From: JBDTMC01 sp039934475
GTDB taxonomy: Bacteria > Acidobacteriota > Terriglobia > Bryobacterales > Bryobacteraceae
Assembly (NCBI GenBank): GCA_039934475.1
Contig: JBDTMC010000037.1
Span: 1 to 28,792 of the forward strand
Length of the DNA: 28,792 nucleotides
Reading direction: 5' to 3'
The notes under the pieces are model-generated. The model worked only from the letters and a program-made list of their open reading frames with translations, was not told the origin of the DNA and made no database searches. Of this stretch, positions 1 to 6,237 are shown one piece after another; the stretch's first letter is position 1; every line of letters begins with the position of its first letter. Position numbers and translations under genes: made by a program.

Positions 1-1326
1 CATCATTTCACCGAAGAGCACGAGGCCGCCGTACGAGTAGCTGCCTTGGTTGCCATGTTGGTCTGCGAAAAGGACGGGGTCCTCAACCTTTTGAGAGAAC
101 TTCAGCAACCCGTCGATTACCATCAAGGATTCAGTGAGTTTCTAGACGAGTTGATACTTTTGGTAGCAACTGCGTCCAAAATGCCTTGCATTGCTCTGCG
201 CGAACTGAGGGATGACACACTATATTGCCTCAAGGCCTACGGCTTCGGCGATCGTCCAGACGATGATCTTCATTTGTCACCTCTGGCCGATTACACCTGT
301 TTTGCCACGGTCGTCGAGACTCGGCAGTCCTTCGTGGCTCGCCGACGCGACGGGGAGGCTATTCAAACGATACTAGAAAAACTTCACCTAGACAACGTTC
401 AGAGTTTCATCATCGTACCTGTGCTGGTTGGGCAAGACATCTTCGGCACCCTATCGTTTGCGATTCTCTGCGATCACGAATACACCACCCTGGAGCAACA
501 GGGACTTCAGGCCGTGGCGAATGCCACCGGCGTCGCGATCGCCAACTACCGCAATTTCCACTTAGCAGAAGAACGTCTGTTCTCGCAAGCGAAGATTGGT
601 GCTGCTATTACAACTGTTGATGTCGCGCAATCGGCTCGCCACGAGGCCAGAAATCATCTACAGCACGCCCAAGAGACGCTTACACTGGTGTCCGGGAAGT
701 CCAATGCACTACCGTCCAAATTTGGCGAGGAACTTCGATCCAGCATTGATCGCATCTCGGAGCAGTTGCAAAGCGTCGAGGCGGCGCTCCAAAAGATCAA
801 GACCATTACTAAGCCACCCGATCGAGAAAAGCGAGTGATGCGTGTTGATGATCTTTGGAGGGATGCATTCAGCCTAACTGTAGGCCGTCTCGCCCAACAA
901 CAAATCAATTGGAACGTAAAGGGAAGCGCATCCGTACGAGTCGCGCCTGACTACATCAAAACCGCGTTCCTAAACCTAATCCTCAATAGTATTGATGCAT
1001 TTCGGACAGCAAAGAAGAAAGGGCGAAGCATTGATGTTACAATTGAGAACCCTGGGGAACGAGCCGCTGACGTTGTAATCAGATATGTTGACAATGCAAT
1101 CGGTGTCGATGTTTCCAAACTTGGGCCCATTCCCGAGGAGGGTCTGCGCTCGGTAGTAGATATCTTTCTGCCTGGAGTTACCTCTAAGCAGGATGGTTCG
1201 GGATACGGACTGTATCTCGTCCGGAAGATTCTAGCAGACCATCACGGATCAATAGACTTGATTGATCACCGAAACGGGATTGTCTTTCAGGTCAAAATGC
1301 CCCACGCCACGCAGGGCTCAAAATGA
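1..1326 (+). CDS. GAF-domain sensor histidine kinase (5' end missing)
   Basis: Likely cytoplasmic sensor kinase that phosphorylates the response regulator encoded next. The frame is open from base 1, so the true start lies outside the window; a TTG at 46 is only the first possible internal start. The first ~20 visible residues resemble the closing helix of a GAF domain, implying an upstream sensor domain. A complete GAF domain follows (about 40-190, counting from base 1). The dimerisation/phosphoacceptor helix carries HEARN (His214). The ATPase domain shows the N-box NLILNSIDAF (Asn329), a G1 box DNAIG (Asp364) and a G2 box GSGYGLYLV (399-407). The G1 box has Ala where Gly is usual, a mild deviation. 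No membrane segment is visible. The stop overlaps the next start (ATGA), which indicates translational coupling. The kinase call is firm; the ligand is unknown. Confidence 0.88.
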   Translation, partial: HHFTEEHEAAVRVAALVAMLVCEKDGVLNLLRELQQPVDYHQGFSEFLDELILLVATASKMPCIALRELRDDTLYCLKAYGFGDRPDDDLHLSPLADYTCFATVVETRQSFVARRRDGEAIQTILEKLHLDNVQSFIIVPVLVGQDIFGTLSFAILCDHEYTTLEQQGLQAVANATGVAIANYRNFHLAEERLFSQAKIGAAITTVDVAQSARHEARNHLQHAQETLTLVSGKSNALPSKFGEELRSSIDRISEQLQSVEAALQKIKTITKPPDREKRVMRVDDLWRDAFSLTVGRLAQQQINWNVKGSASVRVAPDYIKTAFLNLILNSIDAFRTAKKKGRSIDVTIENPGERAADVVIRYVDNAIGVDVSKLGPIPEEGLRSVVDIFLPGVTSKQDGSGYGLYLVRKILADHHGSIDLIDHRNGIVFQVKMPHATQGSK

Positions 1327-2204
1327 AAGGAACATCGCAACGCATGCTATCCATTAACCCCGAGAGACCGATCGCTCTAATTGTCGAGGACCAACCCGAG
1401 ACCTTAGCAACACGTCGCGAGCTCTTTGATACCTACGGCTTTCAGGCCATTGGTGCGCGGAACATCTCGGACGCGCTCCGTGAGTTTCGCGCCACCCCTA
1501 CGATTGACATGTTAGTAACGGACATAAACCTCGATCCGGAGAATGAGGAGGACCGCTCGGGTATCGAATTGGCACGTAACGTTAGGGAGCGACGGCCCCT
1601 CTTACCGATAGTTGCGTATTCGGGGCATTTTGACGCTCTGGACAACAGCGAACGGTCTAATTTCAACGATTCGCTATTGAAGGCCGATCTAACCGTTGCC
1701 TCATTTAAAACTAAGCTAGTAGTGTGGCGTGGGAAAGCGCTGGAGTATCGGAAACTGCGGGCAGATAAGGCGCGAACGGAGCTTGCGAGAATGCGAGCCG
1801 ACGGCTCGGCTGTCGAGCCTGATGTCGAGGTGCTCCACGATTTCTTGCCTGGTAGTCATGCCCTTGCGTTTGACCTCAAGATGGATTTCGAGACTCCAGA
1901 CGAAGTCCTGCGGCGGGAGGGCTGGCGCTTTCGTCTTGTTGAGGCAGGGTTCCCGCTTGAGAATGGGTTGATCAAGACCGGCGTAGCAGTCCCCTTCTGG
2001 ATTCGGCGTGAAGAAACTGCGACGATTGCAGTGTTGCAGGGGCACCCATGCATCTATAACGACGGCACTGAAGAGGATAGCGCCGTGAGCGGGGCCTTGG
2101 AACTTATGCTTGGCTATTTTAATGAGTTCACCCGAAGCCCCAGTGCCGCATTGGCGGACGAGCTTGACGAACTCCGAAAATACCTTGACAAAATATTCAG
2201 GTAG
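1323..2204 (+). CDS. Response regulator with uncharacterised C-terminal domain
   Basis: Residues ~15-135 form a CheY-like receiver. It has the acidic pair Glu22/Asp23, phosphoacceptor Asp67 (VTDINL), switch Ser100 and Lys120, so phosphorylation should work. A charged, probably helical linker (~135-165) leads to a ~125-residue C-terminal region that I do not recognise as a DNA-binding, cyclase or phosphodiesterase output domain. That region contains mixed strands and an aromatic FWIRR stretch. The output may therefore be protein-protein, for example on the caspase encoded two genes downstream; this is inference. Start 1323 gives a 4-base overlap with the kinase. An alternative ATG at 1344 lies just before the conserved receiver and cannot be excluded. 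The next gene begins 3 bases after the stop. Confidence 0.88.
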   Translation: MKGTSQRMLSINPERPIALIVEDQPETLATRRELFDTYGFQAIGARNISDALREFRATPTIDMLVTDINLDPENEEDRSGIELARNVRERRPLLPIVAYSGHFDALDNSERSNFNDSLLKADLTVASFKTKLVVWRGKALEYRKLRADKARTELARMRADGSAVEPDVEVLHDFLPGSHALAFDLKMDFETPDEVLRREGWRFRLVEAGFPLENGLIKTGVAVPFWIRREETATIAVLQGHPCIYNDGTEEDSAVSGALELMLGYFNEFTRSPSAALADELDELRKYLDKIFR

Positions 2205-2207
2205 AAG

Positions 2208-2501
2208 ATGCAACTGTCGACAAAAGATGCGAGCCGTATAATGGACAAGTTGAAGGTGGAGGACGTTCCCTGCAAGCACCATTGTGCAGGATTCCTGGTG
2301 GTTGACGGTGTTCGGGTACTAAAGCTCCATCACTCGTTCGGATCCGGCCCGATGCCACCAACCGTCGTTCACTTGTTCCGAAAGTCTCTGAAGTTGTCAC
2401 CCGACGAATTCCAGCAACTTGCCGGATGTACAACCAGTCGCGATGCCTACATTGAAATGTTGCGAAAGAAGGGGTACATTCGAACTCCTGTCGGTCGATA
2501 A
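2208..2501 (+). CDS. Small protein, possibly HicA-like (dsRBD-like fold)
   Basis: A 97-residue soluble protein of uncertain function. The N-terminal helix, the KHH at residues 23-25, the short strands around GFLVVDGVRVLKL and the C-terminal helix (about 63-88) loosely recall the helix-strand-helix plan of HicA/YcfA-like small RNA-binding toxins. The canonical HicA G-S-H-H signature is absent, so this is a structural guess rather than a family assignment. No partner antitoxin is adjacent; the neighbours are a response regulator 3 bases upstream and a caspase 12 bases downstream. It could be an adaptor between the phosphorelay and the protease, or a second effector. No strong Shine-Dalgarno is seen before 2208, so it is probably translated by coupling from the upstream gene. 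Confidence 0.7.
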   Translation: MQLSTKDASRIMDKLKVEDVPCKHHCAGFLVVDGVRVLKLHHSFGSGPMPPTVVHLFRKSLKLSPDEFQQLAGCTTSRDAYIEMLRKKGYIRTPVGR

Positions 2502-2513
2502 GGCGGGCACCGC

Positions 2514-3791
2514 ATGTCTGGACTCTGCAAGGGTGGTGTGTTTATCGGTGTTGATCGGCAGGCCGTCTCGCGTTCATCCGAGCGCTTAGTTAATACGGCG
2601 AAAGACGCGAAGCGACTGAGAGACTACTTTGAGGATGCGTATGGATCCGCAGCCTGGCGAACCATGCCTACGGGAAGCCGCCCGCCGAAACGCTTAGAAT
2701 TTCTTGCCGCAGTGGCACAACTTGCTCACGATACCCCATCAGATTCGACGGCACTTGTGTATTTCTCTGGCCATGCTGCTTCGACGGACTCAGGTTTGAT
2801 ACTTAAGTTATTCGATACAACGGACGCTATGTTATATGATTCCGGAGTACCCCTTACACGACTGTTTTCCATCTTGAAGGCTCAAGCGGTTACTGGAAAA
2901 CAATTCTTCGTTGTGTTGGACTGTTGTCGAGCAGGGCTTGCGTTAACATTAGCGGACGACGTTCCGTCCAACGTCTGCGTGCTGTACGCTTGCACTCCAG
3001 GCGAGATTGCTTGGGAAACGGATGAGGGCGGGGTTCTCACCCGATCAATTCTCGAATCGCTCAGGCTGATTGCACTGGAATCGGGATCAAGAAGTTGTTC
3101 CGTGCAAACGCTGTGCGGTCGACTTCGCCGCGAGATGTTCGCATGGCGGCCTTCACGGGCGATTCAGATTCAATTGGGCGGGAGCAACGCGGAGCGGATC
3201 CACCTACCGATCAGCGTGGGCGGTGAGCATAAGAGAAAGGCGTCTGCGGACGAGCCGCGCACCGTGTTACGATACAGCTTCGGTACACAAGCTGCTTACA
3301 ACACAGGTTTCTCAGTCTTGGCCGCCGCGATTTTTGGATGGTATGGTATTCCCCATGATAGCGCTGCTGGACGTTCCTTCGTTCGCGATCATATTGCAGA
3401 GGCAACGAATCTTCTCCGACTGGATGTCCTCGTTCCAAGAGGATGCGTTCGATGGGGTCCATCTGAATTCTTGGCCTATCTTCTAACTATGTCAATTGAT
3501 GCGGTCGACACGCTGATCGTGAGTTGGTCGAGGCTAATTGATTTTGCGGAAGTGAAGCCACTCCAGCACGTGGTCCAAGGTGAATGGACTCGCGGCCCGT
3601 CCGAATATCGCCTCACATGGAAGAACACGTTGAACGATCAGAATTTTCGAGGCGTTGCAACCATGTCGCAGGATTCGGACAAGATGATAGTTTATATAAC
3701 TTGTGAGACATCGGATTGCTATGAGATGCCCCTACATAACCTCATGCCCTTGGTGCCAGATATCCTGGATTTATTTAGATCGATTGTATAG
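2514..3791 (+). CDS. Caspase-like (peptidase C14) protease with unknown C-terminal domain
   Basis: A 425-residue protein whose first ~235 residues match the caspase/metacaspase fold. There is an opening strand GVFIGVD, then YFSGH with catalytic His87, then VLDCCRAG with Asp136 and nucleophile Cys138 (the second Cys of DCC). Both catalytic residues are present, so the protease should be active. Residues ~245-425 form a separate domain that I do not recognise; it lacks TPR, WD40 and NACHT signatures and is rich in Trp and Tyr. The start at 2514 has AGGCGG seven bases upstream. The gene follows the small protein by 12 bases and precedes a membrane protein by 8. Prokaryotic caspases often act in conflict or cell-death systems. 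Here a phosphorelay is the probable input and the membrane protein a possible target; both are inference. Confidence 0.85.
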   Translation: MSGLCKGGVFIGVDRQAVSRSSERLVNTAKDAKRLRDYFEDAYGSAAWRTMPTGSRPPKRLEFLAAVAQLAHDTPSDSTALVYFSGHAASTDSGLILKLFDTTDAMLYDSGVPLTRLFSILKAQAVTGKQFFVVLDCCRAGLALTLADDVPSNVCVLYACTPGEIAWETDEGGVLTRSILESLRLIALESGSRSCSVQTLCGRLRREMFAWRPSRAIQIQLGGSNAERIHLPISVGGEHKRKASADEPRTVLRYSFGTQAAYNTGFSVLAAAIFGWYGIPHDSAAGRSFVRDHIAEATNLLRLDVLVPRGCVRWGPSEFLAYLLTMSIDAVDTLIVSWSRLIDFAEVKPLQHVVQGEWTRGPSEYRLTWKNTLNDQNFRGVATMSQDSDKMIVYITCETSDCYEMPLHNLMPLVPDILDLFRSIV

Positions 3792-3799
3792 GAGTAGCC

Positions 3800-4330
3800 A
3801 TGAAGAGAGTAACAAACACTGAGGTAATATACCTAGCCGAGCAATATCGCGCAGATGTGCCAGATGGCTTTCTACGCGAGGTCGATATCCTAGCGGCCGA
3901 TCTAGTTCAAGAGCGGGTGATTGCTCCAGTGCGCAGCAAGGGCGGCAGACGACATCAACCATCCAATACGCAAATCAAGTCGGCCATCCTAGGCGAGATA
4001 AGCTTATTATTATGTAGTGATGACCCCAAGTATAAGAGTCTTCGGGGCCAGGGCAACGGCGTAACCAAAGACGCGGTCCACTTTATTGCTGGAGTCATAG
4101 TTGCTACTTTGGGCTTGGCTTCTGGTGCTGCGACCGGCTGTGTGGCGTTTCTCGTACTTGCCTGCGCTCGCGTGAGTGTGGGAGTCTACTGTCGATTGAA
4201 TCCGCCCGAGTTGCCTGGACTGCAGCAGCCCATTCGGTCATCCAACCCAGATCTTAGAAGTTCAACGGCCGGTTCGCACAAGGTGCCGGTGAAATCCGAC
4301 AAGGCGCCAAATACACGCTCGGGCAATTAA
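3800..4330 (+). CDS. Small membrane protein of the caspase cluster, function unknown
   Basis: A 176-residue protein with a charged N-terminal half (1-90), a hydrophobic stretch at ~92-132 rich in Gly, Ala and Val, and a polar tail (134-176). The stretch can hold one long or two short transmembrane helices with a tight Gly/Ser turn near 108-112. There is no signal peptide. The tail contains several Lys/Arg residues and is probably disordered. AGGAG lies five bases before the ATG, a good ribosome site, and the gene begins 8 bases after the caspase stop, so it is the last gene of the run. I recognise no family. A small membrane protein beside a protease suggests a pore-forming or membrane-disrupting effector released by cleavage, as in gasdermin pairs, but no sequence similarity to gasdermins is seen. 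Confidence 0.75.
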   Translation: MKRVTNTEVIYLAEQYRADVPDGFLREVDILAADLVQERVIAPVRSKGGRRHQPSNTQIKSAILGEISLLLCSDDPKYKSLRGQGNGVTKDAVHFIAGVIVATLGLASGAATGCVAFLVLACARVSVGVYCRLNPPELPGLQQPIRSSNPDLRSSTAGSHKVPVKSDKAPNTRSGN

Positions 4331-4553
4331 GAGTTCACTGCTGGGCCGTGGAGTATCCACGAATTGCAGAGTGTCGTCGAGTGAGCGGTGATCCTCAATG
4401 AAGCACAGAGACCTCAAATTGATTAATTAAAGCTCGGCAAATCGTAAAGTAGTAGGGTCCCTCCCTGCTCCACGTGAGAGGCTTCAGGCTCTTAAACAAC
4501 GTGACGCGGAGCAAGATCGGAGCGGCTGTTGACCGGGCCTCCTCGTATATACC
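4331..4553. other. Spacer between the caspase cluster and arsR
   Basis: No convincing gene is present. It contains a small perfect hairpin just after the cluster (4347-4361), an A+T-rich patch near 4420-4450 that includes TTAATTAA, and then the upstream flank of the arsR promoter. I saw no tRNA, integrase or clear attachment-site duplication. It separates the lower-G+C left segment from the G+C-rich remainder and so is a plausible island boundary. Confidence 0.5.
4347..4361 (+). terminator. Weak hairpin after the caspase cluster
   Basis: CGTGGA and TCCACG form a perfect 6-bp stem with a GTA loop, 16 bases after the last stop codon of the cluster. No T-run follows, so it is at best a weak or factor-assisted terminator, or an mRNA 3'-end stabiliser. 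Confidence 0.25.
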
Positions 4554-4583
4554 TTGACAAGCATATGCTCTTCACGGTATACC
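4554..4583 (+). promoter_or_regulatory. arsR promoter (-35 TTGACA, -10 TATACC)
   Basis: TTGACA at 4554-4559 is a perfect -35 box. TATACC at 4578-4583 is a good -10 box, with an 18-base spacer. Transcription is expected to start near 4590, exactly at the GTG that best fits the arsR start, so the message would be leaderless. Confidence 0.6.
4555..4574. promoter_or_regulatory. Palindromic operator candidate in the arsR promoter
   Basis: TGACAAGCATATGCTCTTCA matches its own reverse complement at 16 of 20 positions, with a perfect 10-base core AGCATATGCT. It covers the end of the -35 box and most of the spacer. That is where a dimeric ArsR-type repressor would block polymerase, so autoregulation is likely but inferred. 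Confidence 0.45.
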
Positions 4584-4589
4584 CAAAGA

Positions 4590-4931
4590 GTGGCATCTGT
4601 CTTCGAGATTATTGCCGAGCCCAACCGCCGTGCCATCCTGAGCCTCCTGCTCTCCGCACAACAATCGGTCGGTGACATCGAGCGTCAACTCCACATGACG
4701 CAGCCCGCCGTCTCAAAGCACCTCCGCGTGCTCCGTGACGCCGGTATCGTCGAATCCACCGTCGACGCCCAGCGCCGTCTCTACCGCCTGAAACCAGAGT
4801 CCCTGCAGGAGGTGGACGCGTGGCTCGCGCCATTCCGCCGCTTTTGGTCCGCCCACGTAGATGCTCTCGAACGCCACCTCGACCAGATGGATCAACCCGC
4901 AGCAAAAAGGAAACACCCAAGGAGAAGCTAG
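4590..4931 (+). CDS. ArsR-family winged-helix transcriptional repressor
   Basis: A 113-residue regulator that starts directly with the family's opening helix (FEIIAEPNRRAIL) and continues into a winged helix. The recognition helix is around MTQPAVSKHLRVLRDAGIV (about residues 35-53), and a C-terminal dimerisation helix follows. No metal-binding Cys pair is visible. Together with the SRPBCC protein encoded next, this fits the SdpR-like, non-metal branch of ArsR regulators. I chose GTG 4590 because it begins at the conserved N-terminus and coincides with the predicted transcription start. The upstream TTG at 4554 is part of the -35 box and is an unlikely start. The stop at 4929-4931 directly abuts the next ATG, so the two genes form an operon. 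Confidence 0.88.
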   Translation: MASVFEIIAEPNRRAILSLLLSAQQSVGDIERQLHMTQPAVSKHLRVLRDAGIVESTVDAQRRLYRLKPESLQEVDAWLAPFRRFWSAHVDALERHLDQMDQPAAKRKHPRRS

Positions 4932-5483
4932 ATGGCCGATCGTGAGCAATATGTACCCGGTCCCGCCAGCGGGGCGCAGATACGCAAGGACGGAGAGAAG
5001 TGGACCCTCGTCCTCGTCAGGGAACTGCGCCACTCACCGGAAAAAGTCTGGCAAGCCCTCACTGACCCGCAGCATCTCCTGGAATGGGCGCCTTTTGTAA
5101 CCGACGGCAACTTAGCTGAGGCCGGAGCAAGAGTGAACCTCACTTGGGTGGGAGCGCCCGCGCCACAGCAAACAACGGTAACCCGAGCTGACGCTCCCAA
5201 AGTGCTTGAGTACCAGGACATGCGGTGGGAACTCGAGGCCCTTGGAAATGGCACGCGCCTCACGCTATGGCATAACATCGATCGCCGCTTCATCTCCATG
5301 GGCGCCGCCGGGTGGCACATCGCTTTCGATGTTCTTGATCGTCTTCTCAGCGGAGATCCCATCGGACGCATCGTTGGTGTTGACGCCATCAAGTTCGCCG
5401 GCTGGCAGCGGCTCAACGCGGAATACGCACAGCAGTTCGGTATTGAACTGCCCAAGTGGCCGCCTCCGCCGGCTCAAAAATGA
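4932..5483 (+). CDS. SRPBCC family protein (AHSA1-like)
   Basis: A 183-residue protein of the START/Bet v1-like SRPBCC superfamily, AHSA1-type branch. The typical opening is a strand followed by helix SPEKVWQALTDPQHLLEW (~33-51), and later come strands with TRLTLWHN (~109-116) and a long C-terminal helix around DAIKFAGWQRLN. The fold binds hydrophobic ligands or acts as an accessory factor; the ligand here cannot be told. ArsR plus AHSA1 is a very common bacterial operon, and the pair is often autoregulated. AAGGAG at 4918-4923, inside the end of arsR, gives a strong ribosome site eight bases before the ATG. The C-terminus is Pro-rich and ends shortly before the vapB promoter region. Confidence 0.87.
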   Translation: MADREQYVPGPASGAQIRKDGEKWTLVLVRELRHSPEKVWQALTDPQHLLEWAPFVTDGNLAEAGARVNLTWVGAPAPQQTTVTRADAPKVLEYQDMRWELEALGNGTRLTLWHNIDRRFISMGAAGWHIAFDVLDRLLSGDPIGRIVGVDAIKFAGWQRLNAEYAQQFGIELPKWPPPPAQK

Positions 5484-5530
5484 CGCCGCGGACGCTGCGC
5501 CGCCCACTCATCCTCTTCCTAGCTCTCTGA

Positions 5531-5536
5531 TAAAAT
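5531..5536 (+). promoter_or_regulatory. Candidate -10 box for vapBC
   Basis: TAAAAT lies five bases before the vapB ATG, with no Shine-Dalgarno in between. If used, transcription would begin at or next to the ATG, giving a leaderless message. No convincing -35 box is seen upstream, so support is modest. Confidence 0.35.
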
Positions 5537-5541
5537 ATCAC

Positions 5542-5763
5542 ATGAAACGCACAAATCTTGTGCTTGATGAGCAGCTTCTTCTCGAGGCCACGCGGGTGCT
5601 CACGGCCCGGACCTATTCGGCTGCGGTAAACACAGCCCTGGCAGAATTGATCCGAGTTCGGAAGATTCAGAGCCTTCCAGCGCATTTTGGTTCCGGCATA
5701 TGGCAAGGGGACTTGTCCGCAATGCGTGAGGATCGGCACGCGCCTCGCCGCCGGCATAAATGA
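5542..5763 (+). CDS. vapB: VapB-type antitoxin
   Basis: A 73-residue antitoxin. It has an N-terminal ribbon (MKRTNLVLDEQLL) and helices typical of ribbon-helix-helix VapB proteins (about 1-45), then a charged tail (46-73) with Trp and several Arg that would thread into the toxin groove. The reading frame is open far upstream (to 5206), but that part overlaps the SRPBCC gene and does not resemble an antitoxin, so the ATG at 5542 is chosen. Its stop overlaps the toxin start by four bases (ATGA), the usual VapBC coupling. The complex would normally repress its own promoter. Confidence 0.88.
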   Translation: MKRTNLVLDEQLLLEATRVLTARTYSAAVNTALAELIRVRKIQSLPAHFGSGIWQGDLSAMREDRHAPRRRHK

Positions 5764-6152
5764 TTCTGGTCGACACTTCCGTTTGGATTGAACTCCTTTC
5801 GGACAAGCCTCGTCGTAAGATCCGTGAGGAGGATCTTCTCCGATTCGCCACCTGCGGGCCGATCGCCCAAGGGGTTCTCCAAGGGCTCAGACCGCACCCA
5901 CAAAGCGACGCGTTTCGCGACGTGTTCCTGGCGCTTCCGGTTTTGAGCAATCCCCTTCCCCTGAGCCTGTTCTTGGCCGCGGGAGACATTTACCGAAATG
6001 GCAGAAACAGAGGCTTGACGATCAGATCGTCGATGGATTGTTTAATTGCAGCTGTTGCCATCGAAAATAAGGTACCCGTGTGGCATCGCGATAGGGACTT
6101 CACCGCTATCGCGCGCTACACCGGTTTACAACTCGCCAATTTGAAAATGTGA
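5760..6152 (+). CDS. vapC: VapC-type PIN-domain toxin, possibly impaired
   Basis: A 130-residue PIN-domain protein. VapC toxins are Mg-dependent RNases that cleave tRNA or rRNA through a cluster of four acidic residues. Visible here are Asp5 (LVDTSVW), Asp93 (SMDCLIA) and Asp111/Asp113 (HRDRDF). In this subfamily the second acidic residue normally sits in a motif of the form Q-E-V-L-Q-G; here the codon is GGG, giving QGVLQG with Gly38. Metal binding and catalysis may therefore be weakened. Length and fold are otherwise complete, with no frameshift. It is coupled to vapB by a 4-base overlap and converges on the large kinase gene, 85 bases from it. Confidence 0.88.
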   Translation: MILVDTSVWIELLSDKPRRKIREEDLLRFATCGPIAQGVLQGLRPHPQSDAFRDVFLALPVLSNPLPLSLFLAAGDIYRNGRNRGLTIRSSMDCLIAAVAIENKVPVWHRDRDFTAIARYTGLQLANLKM

Positions 6153-6237
6153 GTGAGGTCCGAAGGGACGGGCCGTGCCGGCGAACCTTTCCAGCGCCCC
6201 TATCGACGGTGTGTCAGACTCAGGCGCGACGTCGTTC

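Noticed and set aside
1716..2282. 188-codon open frame on the - strand over the response regulator
   Set aside because: Opposes a clear receiver-containing gene in a tight operon; the composition is not protein-like.
4554..4589. TTG start giving a 125-aa ArsR
   Set aside because: The TTG is part of a perfect -35 box, and the extra residues precede the family N-terminus without similarity.
5206..5541. Long in-frame extension of vapB upstream of 5542
   Set aside because: It overlaps the SRPBCC gene in another frame, and the antitoxin fold begins at the ATG at 5542.
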